A DNA stretch of 64,000 nucleotides from Primula veris. Taxonomy: Eukaryota; Streptophyta; Magnoliopsida; Ericales; Primulaceae. A model generated the notes under the pieces. It saw only the letters and a list, made by a program, of their open reading frames with translations, was not told where the DNA came from and made no database searches. Location of the stretch: positions 6,922,835-6,986,834 of the forward strand of contig OY821744.1 in NCBI GenBank assembly GCA_963682055.1, read 5' to 3'. This document shows, piece by piece, positions 50,491 to 63,100 of this stretch (positions within the stretch are counted from its first letter, which is position 1; the number at the start of each line of letters is the position of its first letter). A program made the position numbers and the translations under genes.

Positions 50491-50837
50491 TGTTGAGTTG
50501 TGGAGCCAAATGAGGTTTGGTCATGTTTTCTTATTATACCACATCACCTGGAATTGTAATATGACCCACTAAGAGTTCTATTTATATGTTCTAATATCTT
50601 GTATTTTAATTACACCTACACAAAACAACTTTATATATATTATAAAGAGAGAGTTCTATTTGTGAGAGAACCATAGCTTTGTGTTTAGCTAGATTACGTT
50701 TGTAATCCTCTTAATAATATTAAGTGTCACGTGCAGCGGCCCGGAGACGTAGCCAATTTGGGTGAACTCCGTTATCAAATATTGTGTGCTCGGTTTGAGT
50801 TTCTGCCTTTGTTTTAACTCGGCTTTATTTCCTAACA
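50491..50837 (+). repeat. 3' LTR of the Copia element
   Basis: The LTR is 347 bp, begins TGTTGAG and ends CTAACA. It holds TTTATATATATTATAAAG, a likely promoter, and the segment GACGTAGCCAATTTGGGTGA that recurs, inverted, in the solo LTR at 52626-53071. Confidence 0.92.
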
Positions 50838-50842
50838 TTGTT

Positions 50843-52620
50843 GTCATGTCTCTTCTGTTTACTCTATGGGCAACCGATGATCATTTAACCATTCTTCAAG
50901 TAAGGTGAAAAACTATAGCAGGCCAAACTAGTAAAATTAGAAGAAATTGAAGTACCGTCGCTGTTAAGTCTGAAGCTCAACTTTTCAACTCTCTATTGGA
51001 CAACATTTAGCTTTCAGCTTGAAGAGTTAAATTTTTTTGGTTGTTAAAATAAAAAAGTGCACAAGTTTATGTTCAAGTAATTAAGTTCTTTATCACCAAC
51101 TTAAAACTCAAAAGGTGCCCAAACAAAACCCTGACAGAAAAAGTTTTCTTCCAGCAATTAGTGGAAACAATATCAGTAAGGGAGAATAGCTAGAACTTAT
51201 GTTTCTTGAATGAAAATTTTTCTTAGGTAGAGAAAACTGGGGCAAATCAAAATTTTGACCAAATTACCAAAGCAAAGATAACTTTTTCCTAGATATGAAG
51301 CATCATTTTCCTGTAGTGAAAACATTACTCTTCCACTTCATATACTTCTCCATCAACTTCCATTGTCATCATATATCATCAATCAATTTTGCCGGTGTAC
51401 CTTTTGTCATTTTTATGCTGCATTTTTGTCTCTTACCCAACACTATTGCAGATTTGCAGGTATGCATTGAATAGAAGCAGATGCAACTTCTAGAACGATC
51501 AAATATTTGTATATATATGAAATGGACCAAATTTATTTCTTCATCAACAGTGGCCCTGGGTACTATGTGAGTGAGTATGGGTGGTGGCCTATAATCATGA
51601 ATTCTATTGAATTGAAAATGTGAGTGGAGCCTATGAGGTTAAGACTCTGCAAGACTTGCAACTCCTTTGTTTGAATGATTACATACATGTAATTCTGATG
51701 ATACGAAGATACAAAATGCAAAAAAATATGTACGGCGAATTAGTTAAGAGTTCTCTTCTCTAAAGTTACTTAGCAAAAAGCTAACCAGCCGTGTTTATTT
51801 GTCGAAAGTTTATTTTCTAGATTTATTTTCTGGGCTAACTTAGCAAAGTCCTGTCAACATCATTTTGGAAACATTTAAGTTTCCAAACAATATACTTATT
51901 GGCTTATTGCAATACTCTGCTCAATCACTTTAGAAAATAAAACTCTTAACCGAAAAGATAAAAGAATTACATTGTTGGAGGTACTACACTTATACTTAGA
52001 ATGATAGAATTATTGTCCATGTTTCCAGAAAACCAGTAATTAAGGGTTTCCGGATTAATAAACCATAGTTAGGCTAAGTAGAAATGAAAGCAAACTGATA
52101 CGGCTTTACTATGGTGCAAATAATCTCACATACCTGTAAACTCAGCTTGATATTTTGATAAAGGCTTGACCTATATTTACTTACCTTGTTTTTTTATTAC
52201 TTGATAAAAACTAAACTAAAGCACATCAAATCAGGCTACACTTTAATCTCTTTTGACAATTTCCCCCTATTGCAGAAGAATAGCATATATAAGGCCAACT
52301 AGGTAGAAGAGAGTTTAGCGTAGTTCAAAATGCAATCCAGTGAGCAGCTTTATCAGCGGACTTCAGGCAATAAGCTATCCAAAATTAGCCTAAGGTTTAG
52401 TGTCATATAATATTACCATCATTTATAACTGAGATTGACTCACATCCCTTCAATTCGACATGCAATTAGCTCCACGATGTTCAGTTGACTGAGAGTCTGA
52501 GCATACATAGGTCATATATATATATATCTAAATCAAGATTAAGGCCATATGGGTTGGGCTAGTAGCTTGACAGGGTATAATAGGACGGCACATGTGTATC
52601 GACCCAAAGATTATGGGTAC
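50843..52620. other. Intergenic region between the Copia element and the solo LTR
   Basis: AT-rich sequence in which I see no gene, no repeat and no recognisable regulatory site. Stop codons are frequent in all frames. Confidence 0.5.
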
Positions 52621-52625
52621 AATTT

Positions 52626-53071
52626 TGTTGGGTCGATTAGGCAAACAATGAGAAATACAGAATACTAAAATCGAGCACACACTCTTTGATAACGGAGTTC
52701 ACCCAAATTGGCTACGTCTCCCGGCCGCTACACGTGGCACTTAATATTATTATAATTTGGCTACGTCTCCCGGCCGCTACCCGTGACACTTAATATTATT
52801 ATAACGTGGATTACAATCGTAATCTAGCTCAATCACAAGTTATGGATCTCTCACAAATAGAACCCTCTCTTTTCAATATTATCTTTTAAATATGTGATTG
52901 TGATGTGTAAATGTTCTCTTAAATATATGATTGTGATGTGTAAATGGTATAATTAAATATACAAGATAGTAGGACATTATATAGAACCCAAAGTGGAATT
53001 TATTACAATTCTAAGCTATGTGAGATAATTAGAAAATATGGTCAAAACTCATTTGGCTCCACAACTCAACA
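52626..53071 (-). mobile_element. Solo LTR related to the neighbouring Copia element
   Basis: Read on the minus strand it starts TGTTGAGTTGTGGAGCCAAA and ends in ...CCAACA, like the LTR at 50491-50837, with clear but incomplete similarity throughout. A 5-bp duplication AATTT flanks it (52621-52625, 53072-53076), so an entire element inserted and was later reduced by recombination between its LTRs. At 446 bp it is longer than its relative because a segment of about 50 bp (GGCTACGTCTCCCGGCCGCTA...) is duplicated in tandem at about 52705-52805, and a GTGATTGTGATGTGTAAATG-like segment is also doubled. Confidence 0.88.
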
Positions 53072-53076
53072 AATTT

Positions 53077-54715
53077 GTCGACTAAAAACTGATACACTTA
53101 TATTATATAGTATGTATATTAGTTCATTGATTACCACAAACATGTAACCCAGTCCCTGAGAGTAAGAGGCCAAGAGTTGAAATCCAGATTAAAAGCCTTC
53201 CATTCTTCTGACTTTCTGTTTTCCACGCACGACACAAATCATGTACACGTCTTGATAATCAAGGATTTGAGAAACCTTTAAATTTCTTTTGAAACTGTGT
53301 CAGAAAATTCTTGATGTAATAACTTTTGTTTCCAACTTTATTAAATACACACAATATACTGAACATATATAGTGAAAAGGAATGAGGAAACCATATGTCC
53401 GCCAATATAAACTGTATTCCAAAGGGAAATAATCAACTCTTTCAAGAAATACTAGAGCAGAAAAAGGGAAAGAAAATAGTATAGGGAGGGTGAAAGAGAA
53501 CCGCTGCTGGTTGGGTACATCGCTTGACTCATCACATTTTTGTGACTGAGTTTTTTTTTTTGATATTTCTTTTTGAAATTGTGAATGACATAGGGGTAAA
53601 ATATGGAAAACCTAAACTCTGAAGGTAAAACTCTAGGAAACAAAGACCGAAAACTTTGATATCAATTGCAGTTGCAATTAAAATTAATGCAGTACCATAT
53701 TGCGGGAAGAGCTGGGTTGACTTTGGCTGTCAAACCCGTTAAATTATCAATTGTACTAAAATCTCAAGATCTTAACAGAAAAATGCATATTCTTTTTACT
53801 ATTCTCCAACATTTTGCTAGCCTAGGCAGAAACTAGTATTTGTCTGGTTTGATCTAACAATATATGGTTTTTCCGTTTTTCGTACTTACCTTGCCGCCAA
53901 ATGGCAGTACCAAAGTTGTAAAAAATATGTATATATCCATATTATAAGACGGCAATGTTTTATGTCTTTTAACTTTTTTCTTGGCATTATCTTCGAGCGA
54001 ATAAGATGCTATATGGCTTCTCTTTGCTGGAACCAACCTCTTCAAGGCTGGTGCTGAGGTTTTCAAGGCTCAAGACACACATAAAATTGAGGCCTTGTTA
54101 GGAAATTATATAGGTTCGACCTTGTATATTTGCATTTAGTAATGTGTAATGTTTTTGAAAATTGAGAAACTTTACTTTTTAATTATACTAAGACATAAAT
54201 ATTGTGACCACCCGTGTGGATGTAGTCTATATAGAGCTTTTTGTTATGTCTTAATCATCTAAGTAGGTGACAGTAAATGAAAGTAACATGAGACCTTCTG
54301 TATAGTTATGTATATGTAGATAATATCTATATATATAAAAACTATTTTTGTGTGTTTTTTGTGATGCGAGTCCCTGGACGGTTGCCTCTATTGTCCCTCA
54401 TGATCAGGGGCTCCGGTGAGACTGGTCCGAAATAAGCATTTGTGGGTAAATTATTAAAGAAAATTAAAATGTACGTTACAAATATTTATGAACCGGATAG
54501 AACCTAATGTGGACCTAAAGCTTTAAAAATAAATTCTTTTGCAATGTGGGCATGATCCCCGATCAGTTTGTGAGAAAAGCTCATAACGTCCTCCGTTAAA
54601 TACTCAATTCCCAAATCGCAAAGCTTGTAAGCAAGAATAAAAGAACTAACCCTAAAAATCGCAACAAAAAAGAAAGCGATTAAGAAGTTATTTGAAAAGA
54701 AATACAAAGTTAAAC
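53077..54715. other. Intergenic region downstream of the DUF761 gene
   Basis: AT-rich DNA with no gene I can support. A Lys-rich minus-strand frame at 53854-54066 and a hydrophobic one at 54504-54707 are discussed under rejected items. The latter would lie in the 3' untranslated region of the DUF761 gene. Confidence 0.5.
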
Positions 54716-55336
54716 TTATGCTTTTATAAGCATCTCAGTACGCCGTTTATGTGACCACTGCCTTTGCAGCTTCATTTCTTCGTAAAATTGAGCAATAAAG
54801 GATTCCGCTTTGACATCGATTTCTTCCTCATCCTCTTCATCATCATCGTCAGACTTTGTCACCATTTCTACAAAAACCTCACATTCAAGAAAATCATCAT
54901 TATCATCATCATCTTCACCATCACCATCATGACCGTCATCATCATTGTCGTTAAGGTAATCTTCATCTTCGTAGTAATCCTTCAAAAAACTATTTCGAGC
55001 TTCATCATAAACATTACTACCGCCAGCATAATCATACTCAAAATCATCATCATAATCAACTCTTGATCTCCCTATGCAAGGGATTTTGAACCGCATGGAG
55101 GAGGGGGAGAGCTTTTTGAAGTTTAGTATCGGAGTCGCATCGAAAGAAAATTGTTGCTCTCTATATGCAATAGCTTTGGGATGATTTGCACGTTTGAAGG
55201 TGAAGGATTTAAGGAGTTTGGGGACTAATCGAAGCTCACTTATAAGCCTTCTCTTAAAAACTCTCCTTTTCCGTGCCCATAAAAAGGCTATTCGGACTAG
55301 ATTCCAAGCCCTATGAGCTGGTCTATTTTTTTGCAT
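54716..55336 (-). CDS. DUF761 (cotton fibre-expressed type) protein
   Basis: It is an intronless gene of 206 aa. The N-terminal half is very basic with a short amphipathic stretch (WNLVRIAFLWARKRRVFKRR). Residues about 95-170 form an extremely acidic region with long Asp/Glu runs. The C-terminus holds the DUF761 signature at about 172-193: EIDVKAESFIAQF then MKLQRQ. The family is plant-specific; its biochemical role is not established, and no catalytic site is apparent. The start is the first ATG upstream of the conserved WNL/RIAFLWAR block, and a TATA-like element lies about 75 bases upstream. From memory, Arabidopsis At4g02170, close to the importin alpha gene At4g02150, is of this family, which fits the importin alpha gene to the right here. 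Confidence 0.82.
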   Translation of the reverse strand: MQKNRPAHRAWNLVRIAFLWARKRRVFKRRLISELRLVPKLLKSFTFKRANHPKAIAYREQQFSFDATPILNFKKLSPSSMRFKIPCIGRSRVDYDDDFEYDYAGGSNVYDEARNSFLKDYYEDEDYLNDNDDDGHDGDGEDDDDNDDFLECEVFVEMVTKSDDDDEEDEEEIDVKAESFIAQFYEEMKLQRQWSHKRRTEMLIKA

Positions 55337-55406
55337 CTCTATGATTTTCAGTTATCGATACGTTTGAGAAGACCAGTGAGTTCAAACTATTGATGGAAGT
55401 GGGTGG

Positions 55407-55417
55407 TTATATATAGA
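55407..55417 (-). promoter_or_regulatory. Probable TATA box of the DUF761 gene
   Basis: The minus strand reads CTATATATAAC about 75 bases upstream of the start codon at 55336. The element is isolated, not part of a longer TA repeat, which supports it. Confidence 0.6.
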
Positions 55418-55420
55418 GTA

Positions 55421-58400
55421 GATTTATGGACACCCTCAAGATTTAATTTGGTAAATATTTGGACTCGGTTTCATAATATTTCATGAAGATTTGAGTAAGT
55501 TCAACTGACAAAGATGACGATATGTTTTGTGTATAGTTCTGCTGTTCTGGTTGGTATTATTCATAATTATAAAGACGTTCTTTATTTGGATTAAGATTTA
55601 TGATAGTCTGTGGTAAAATTCTCAAAAAAAATATCACTAATTAGGACGTGACTAGGAATCTTGTATAATTAAAGTTTAAGTACCATTTACATATCTTTGT
55701 GCCAAGTAAGAAGATTTGTTAACATAGTTTTGTACTTTTGTAGTTACTCTTAAACTGCCAGAATTCTGGAAAATGGAGATTATTATTTATTTGAGTAACC
55801 TAAATCACGAGTAAAGGGACTTAAAAATTGGTTTAATAAACACGAAAAAAGTTTTTTTTTTTTTTTTTCCGGTATACCTAAGACATCAGTGTTTCAATGT
55901 TGATCCAAAGTAGTGGGGAACCGACGAGTTATTATATCACTGTCCCAAACATATAACTAAAGACAATAGAAGAGGGACAAATTCAGGCGAAGGGTCTTAT
56001 GTACAACTGCCAATTGTTGCATCATATAGTATTTTATCAGATATGTCTATGTTTTATTAAGTAAATGCAGTACAAGACATGGGTATGAAATGGACGAACA
56101 GTGGTCATCATTAGAGACAATAAACAATATTGTTGTAAATCTATGGGCTCAGAGACCCTGCTTACTGAACTCTCAACACTGTTTTAAAGTTTAAACATAA
56201 TCAGTAAATTAAGGGTGTTATTATCGTCCGTCGAAGCTTGGATGACGTGTGTAAATTGATCAGCAATCAACAGTTCATGACAATGAAGTAGAGATGGTAG
56301 GACAAACAAAAACAAATCAATCACCTACAAGAATTGTTGAAAATAAAAAATCCAAGATTAGTGATCAACATAGCTAGGCCTTGTTGTTTATAAAGAGAAA
56401 CTGGCTCAACATATCATGTTATTAATAACAAAAAAAGAGAGCTTGTTTTAGTGTATGACATGCTCCATCATAGTAACATTATCCGGCAAAGTGTAGTGAG
56501 ATTACGAAAAACTACAAACATGAATACTCAAATATCAATAGCATCTATAAAGCCCTAGCTATAACTGCAAAATGAGGGAAAAGGACTCAGCCTAGTCTTT
56601 CACAAACATGAAATAAATGAGTCGATAAAAATCAGACTTTTTTCTTATATCCCCTCCCTTCTCCTTATAGCTTCCATTTTAACACCGAATCAAAGTGAAC
56701 ACAACCCTTGTTTAATTGGATCATTTTGAGTACGGGATTGAGGTGATAATCCGAGGACCACACAAACAATGAGATGACACAAACAATACACGAAGACATG
56801 AACAATTTACACAAGGTGAGAGAAACTACTCAGCCTCGATTTGGAACACATCACTTTATCCCATCCAGGTCCAGAAACATGATTTGTAAACAGGGGCGGA
56901 ACCAACACATTAATTTTGGAGATTACTAAAAAAAAAAACAGCCCTAAGTTTACTACCTAATTTTGTGCTGACTTAAATTTTCACTTGTGCAAAAATAAAA
57001 AATAAAAAAGTCATCCTCTTAATTTTAAGAGTTGTTTTATAATTTTTGTAATAATAATTTAACTAAGTAGATATTAGAGTTTAGAATAGGATATAATAAA
57101 ATGATATAAGCATCCGAAATCGTGTTAAATTAATGTATGTAATGCTAGTAGTAAATAAAAATTCATAATTGTTGCTATTGTAAGTAAAATCGCTACAATC
57201 ATTTTTACATTTTATTTTCTTCTCATTTTCTTTAGATTTTTGGTAATTTTCTTTTTGCTTTTTAGCATTTATAGTTATTAATCTTTATGTAGTATCACTA
57301 CAAAAAATGTAGTGGTATATAATTGCAGAAACAATATATAATTTTGCAAGAGATTACTGGAAATAAAATTTAAGGGCTTGCCAAAATGATCTATCTATAA
57401 ATTACTCCGAAAAACACTATAAAAAAAAAAATCAATTCATTGAAAATTGTGGGGTTGCGGTGGCAACCCCTTGTCATATACAAGGAACGCTCCTGTTTGT
57501 AAAGGAACGTGAAAATTCACTGAAATATAAAATTTTCACTTAGATGCGATGAAAATGGTAACAAATCCAAAACCTTGTGTGCAGGACCTCCTTGAACAAG
57601 AAAACACATTGCTCAAGATGTACATATATACCTAAGGATTGAGCAACTTTGTGCTGATATGATAGCTAGTTTGCTAGAACTGGAGGGTGTTTGTTTTTGT
57701 TCTCATATGATTACAAAATAACATTGCACTCATCCACGTCACAGGGGGCCAAGAAAGTGTCGTGTTTATACTCTGTATGATTAGATCATTAGAATAATTA
57801 ATTCATTCATGTCAACATATAGAACTACTTTTCTCCTGAAAGGGGTGGAGATGAAAACGACGGAACCTTGGAGTCGTTCTTGAAGCCATGAATAAGAAAC
57901 ATAATGTTACTTGAAAACAATCACGGAATGAATAGCTTATGAAAACAAATTTAAGGATATAGTGATGAAGATGTTTTACAATATGTGTAGTACCGCGGTG
58001 CGTAGGGGTGGTTCAACCAATCCTTATCTCTCGCAAGTCGCAAGTAATTGATGAATGGTGAACCTACATACCATGTCATAAGTTTTAGTTCCTTGTCTTG
58101 TTATATATGTAGTTACTAGTTGATTGATAGACAGTTTTTATGTGATTCTTTCTAAATTGTTGGTTGCTAAAAAAGGAAAAATTACTGATAAAAGCTTGCA
58201 ATGGATTAAAAATAATGTCCATCAAGGGATTTACTGAAAGGCCTATCAAAAGAAAAGCTACAAGTCTACAACTCAGCAAAGTAAATTAGAAGGCCCATCA
58301 AAATGAACTTATTCAACACACGGCCTATGAAAGGAATCAAAACACTTACCAAGGCAAACTTGATGTATTTAACAAATTGCTATCAGAACAAACACCAAAG

Positions 58401-60151
58401 TAAAACTTGAATGTATTACAGAGAAGGCGAGTTAAAACTTAAAACAAGATGAAAGAAAAAACACCAAGTTAAAGAAAAACACATTGAACTGAATGCCTAT
58501 AGAACCATGTAATTTAACAGTGACGGAAACAAAACCAATTTGAAAGATAAATATAAAACATATATAAGCCCTCAAATGAATAAATCTAACAAAATGCCCT
58601 TAAAAGGATAGAGAATGGATAGAGAAATAGTTAAGAAATAAAATGCAATCACAACACATCAAAGCAAGCACATGTGCAAGCAGTGCCAACAAAATGCTCA
58701 TTCAAAGAGAAGATAAGATAGTTAAAAGGAATTTAGAAAGGAATATGCTTCAGTCGGGTGGCAGAGTTTCGGAATCCACTAGCCTTTTATCGAAATGAGA
58801 CGTCTTTTATTTTATTTCATTTAGTAATAAAAAAAAAATAAACAACTAAAATGTTGATATAACAAGGATAGATCATAAAAAGAAGCCGCATCATATAATA
58901 ACGATGACAATAATAAACATGTTTCTTTATGTTTATTAACGATAAAACACTATTTATTCATAAATCTATATCTTCATCGGTGCCGTTTTCAGAGTTTTGG
59001 TGGCCTTAGACCACCTTAAAAATTGATATTTTTTTTCTCTGTAAAAAAAAAAGAAGCTATTTAAATAAAACTTATAAGTTACAATTAATAAATGATAAAA
59101 TATTAGATGCAATAAGTTGAGTACATTTAACAAAAAAATCAATGATACGAAACAAATTTTTTACAAAATTAGCATCGAATTATACTATGATTTTTTTAAA
59201 AGGAAATCAGAGACCAAATATATTATCTATTCAACAAATTAAGTTTTTTTTAATATAGCAGACCACATAAACATAAAATTAAAGGGTTCATTAGGGTAAT
59301 AAATTCTATAATGAAATAAAAAAAATAAAATATTGTCTCCGTAAAAACTCAAACACAAGTTGAGTAGACTTTTGAGTAAGTAATTCAACCACATATAACT
59401 ATTGTTTAGATAAATTAAATTAATTATATATATATATATATATTTATTTATTTAATATTTAGCCAAACAGGAGGCTTAAAAATATATGTTTTTTTTTAGT
59501 TTTAGGCCCGTGACTTTTGGGCTATCTCAAACTCCGATCCCAATCTTAATAGCAGGGTTGGACACGCATTTACATTTGATAGATAATGACTTATAATTAT
59601 ATTTTATATGAAAATGATTAAACATATATTTTTTTTAAAACGAAGGCCTTTAAATTTTGAGATTTTTCCACTAAAATGTCCATATACTCTTATAATTTAA
59701 TATCGTTAATCTGAACGTGGACATGTCGAACTCTGTAACGTAATATACTAAAATAGTAACCCCGTTGCCCCATCGATCCCGAACCGAATAAAACAAAAAT
59801 AAAGCAATTAATTTGCCATTTGAAAAAGATAATCACGATTTCACAACCAAACTTTTGAAAAAAAGAAAAGAAATTATACCACATAATTTATCATTAAAAA
59901 AAGAAAGATAATCACAAATTCACATATCACAACCCTAATTTCAATTTCAATATTTATCATTCTTTTATTTAGAGCTCTCAGCCTCTATTATTTAATATAC
60001 ACTTCTGTAATCAATCACTCATATATTTTTCCCACATACATAAATACATAAACCACTCTAAAATAAAATACATAATCACTCTAATAATAACATAAATAAA
60101 GACGAATACGCGCGGATCGTCTTGGTAATCAGAGCTAGGGTTTGCTCAGCT
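55421..60151. other. Intergenic region between divergent DUF761 and importin alpha genes
   Basis: No gene is supported in these 4.7 kb. The region contains a hAT-like MITE (56891-57495) and a possible old element near 58975-59570. Close to importin alpha there is an AACCCTAA telo-box-like motif (59931-59938), common in promoters of growth-related plant genes. The two flanking genes are transcribed away from each other, so both promoters must lie here. Confidence 0.5.
56891..57495. mobile_element. Non-autonomous hAT-like element (MITE), 605 bp
   Basis: An exact 8-bp duplication TTTGTAAA flanks the element at 56883-56890 and 57496-57503. The left end reads CAGGGGCGGAACC; the right end, on the other strand, reads CAGGAGCGTTCC. 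These features are typical of hAT elements. The interior is AT-rich without a transposase frame. Confidence 0.78.
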
Positions 60152-63100
60152 ATGTCTTTAAGGCCAGGAGCAAGGACGGAGGTTCGCCGGAGCAGATACA
60201 AGGTGGCCGTCGACGCCGATGAGGGTCGACGACGGAGAGAGGATAATATGGTGGAGATCCGTAAGAGTAAGAGAGAGGAGAGTTTGCTTAAGAAGAGGAG
60301 AGAGGGTCTTCAGAATCAGATCCCGTCTACTCTCAATACGCCTTCGCAGATCAATAAGAAGGTTGATTCTCTCTCTCTATCTCTCTCTCTATATATATAT
60401 ATGTATCTATAGGTTTGTATGTATGTGTATATGTGTGTGTGTGTTTGCGTGTCGCTTTTGTTTTAATTGTTAAAAGTAATGGATTTAGGAATTTCTTGCT
60501 AGGCTGTGTTATGATTGATTTAATGTATATATATGTGTGTGTGTGTGTATCTATAGGTTTGTATGTATGTGTGTGTGTGTGTGTGTGCGTGTCGCTTTTG
60601 TTTTAATTGTTAAAAGTAATGGATTTAGGAATTTCTTGCTAGGCTGTGTTATGATTGATTTAGTGTATATATATATGTGTGTGTGTGTATCTATAGGTTT
60701 GTATGTATGTGTATATGTGCGTGTGTGTTTATGTATGTGTCGTTTTTTGTTTTAATTGTTAAAAGTAATGGATTTAGGAATTTCTTGCTAGGCTGTGTTA
60801 TGATTGATTTAGTGTATATATATATGTGTGTGTGTGTATCTATAGGTTTGTATGTATGTGTATATGTGCGTGTGTGTTTATGTATGTGTCGTTTTTTGTT
60901 TTAATTGTTAAAAGTAATGGATTTAGGAATTTCTTGCTAGGTTGTGTTATGATTGATTTAGTGTGTATATATATGTGTGTGCTTTATGTATGTGTGATTG
61001 TGTTGATTAATGTTTAGTGTCACTTTTGCTTTAATTGTTTTCGTGTTATTTGCTTTGCCTGCTAAAATACAGAAATTAATGGAATTAGTGCATGTACGTA
61101 TATATATGTATGTGTATATGTGCGTGTGTGTTTTGTGTCGCTTTTGTTTTAATTTTTAAAAGTAATGGATTTAGGAATTTCTTGCTAGGTTGTGTTATGA
61201 TTGATTTAGTGTATATATGTGTGTGTGTTTATGTATGTGTGATGGGGTTGATTAATGTTTAGTGTCACTTTTGCTTTAATTGTTTTCGTGTTATTTGCTT
61301 TGCCTGCTAAAACACAGAAATTAATGGAATTAGTGTATGTACGTATATATATGTATGTGTGATTGTTGATTAATGTTAGTGTCGTGTTTCCTTTAGTTGT
61401 TTTTGTGTTATTTTCCTTGCCTGCTAAAATATTACAGAAAGTAATGGATTCGGGAATTTCCTGTTAGGTTGTGTTATAATTGATTTAGTGTACGTATATG
61501 TGTATATATGTGTGTGTGTGTGTTTATGTATGTGTTTAGTGTTGCCTTTTTTTTATGGTTTTTGTGTTATTTGCCTTGCTTGCTAAAATACCATAGAAAG
61601 TTATGGATTTAGGAATTTCCTGCTAGGTTGTGTTATAAGTGATTTAGTGTGTATATATGTGTGGTGTATGGGTGTTTAGTGTGACTTTTGTTTTTAGTGT
61701 TTCTGTGTTATTACTTGATTGGCTTGTCTGCTATAATTAACGGATTAAGGAATTTCATGCTAGGTTATGTTATGATTGATTTACTGTATGTATATGTATG
61801 TATTAGTGTCGCTTTTGTTTTTACTGTTTCTGTTTATTTTCCTTGTTTGCTAAAATAACACAAATTAATGGAATTAGTGTATGCATGCATATATATGTAT
61901 GTTTATGTGTGTGTTTATATATGTATGTGTATGTGTGATTGTTGATTAATGTTTAGTGTCGCTTTTGCTTTAATTGTTTCTGTGTTATTTGCCTTGCCTG
62001 CTAAAATAACACAGAAAGTAATTAGTCTATGTATGTATATGTGTGTATATATATGTGTATATATATATGTTTGTGTACGTGTGATTGGTAATTAATGTTT
62101 TGTGTCACTTTTGCTTTAATGGTTTCTGTGCTATTTGGCTTGCCTGCTGAAATAACTGAGAAAGTAATGGTATTAGTGTATGTGTGTATGTATGTATGTA
62201 TACGTGTGTATATATATGTGCGCGTGTGTTATATATATCATATGTGTGTGTGTATGTGTGATTGTTCATTAATGTTTAGTGTCGCTTTTGTTTTAATTGT
62301 CTCTCTGTTATTTGCCTTGTCTGCTAAACTAACATAGAAAGTAATGGATTAAGGAACTTCCTGCTTGGTTGTGTTATGGTTGATTTGGTGTATGTACGTA
62401 TATGTGTCTATTAGTGTCGCTTTTGTTTTTATTGTTTTTGTGTTATTTTCCTTGTCTGCTAAAATATTACAGAAAGTAATGCATTCAGGAATTTCCTGCT
62501 ATAGTCTGTGTTATGATTGGTTTAGTTTATGTATGTATATGTATGTATATAGGTGTTTATTTGTGTGTATGTGTGATTGTTGGTTAATGTTAGTGCCGCT
62601 TTTGTCTTTATTGTTTCTGTGTTATTTGCCTTGTCTGCTAAAATAACATAGAAAGTAATGGATTCAGGAAATTCCTGCTAGGTTGTGTTATGAGTGATTT
62701 AGTGTATGTATGTATGTATGTATATGCGTCTATGATTGTTGATTAATGTTTAGGGGTACTTGTTTTTTAAAATTGTTTTGCCTGCTAGATAGCTTAGGAA
62801 GTAACCATCTTTCTGTAATTAACTAATTTTATTGCATCAAGTGGCAGTTTCCGATTTGCAATAGTATACGCATGCATATATGTACGTATATGTACGACTG
62901 TTGATTTGGTTTCCAGATTTCAATGGTTTTGTATGCTAAAGTAGCATATGTGGTAACAGTTTCAGTATTTCTTTTTTTGAAATAACTTCAGTGTTTGATT
63001 GTTGATTAGTGTATAGGGCCACATTCGTTTTCAATTGTTTTTATTTTTCTTGCTTTTTGCATCGCCTGTGTACCAGGGAAGTAATTAGGACTAGGGTGTA

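Larger units (their letters stand above)
46481..50837 (+). mobile_element. Ty1/Copia retrotransposon (Tork/Tnt1-like) with truncated 5' LTR
   Basis: A 5-bp duplication TTGTT flanks the element (46476-46480, 50838-50842). The 3' LTR is 50491-50837, TGTTGAG...CCTAACA, preceded by a purine tract AAGTGGGAGA. The 5' LTR keeps only its first 177 bp and then joins directly to the middle of gag, so the rest of the LTR, the primer-binding site and the gag N-terminus are deleted. The domain order gag, zinc knuckle, protease, integrase, reverse transcriptase, RNase H is that of Copia. The LTR overlap shows about seven differences in 177 bp. Confidence 0.95.

Noticed and set aside
53854..54066. Lys-rich minus-strand reading frame (70 codons) with a possible donor site at its end
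   Set aside because: It has no recognisable domain, no identified partner exon and lies in AT-rich intergenic DNA; without transcript evidence it cannot be called a gene.
54504..54707. Hydrophobic 67-codon minus-strand frame just after the DUF761 stop codon
   Set aside because: It would lie in the 3' untranslated region, matches no family I know and is within the length expected by chance.
54764..55066. Ile-rich 100-codon frame on the plus strand
   Set aside because: It is the antisense shadow of the Asp/Glu codon runs of the DUF761 gene.
58975..59570. Possible old hAT-type element (GTGCCGTTTTCAGAGTTTTGG at one end, GGCCCGTGACTTTTGGGC at the other)
   Set aside because: The phrases resemble ends of plant DNA elements, but no target-site duplication or matching inverted ends could be found.
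60415..61017. Several overlapping plus-strand frames with Val/Cys-rich products
   Set aside because: They are translations of the TG/TA minisatellite units within importin alpha intron 1, not genes.
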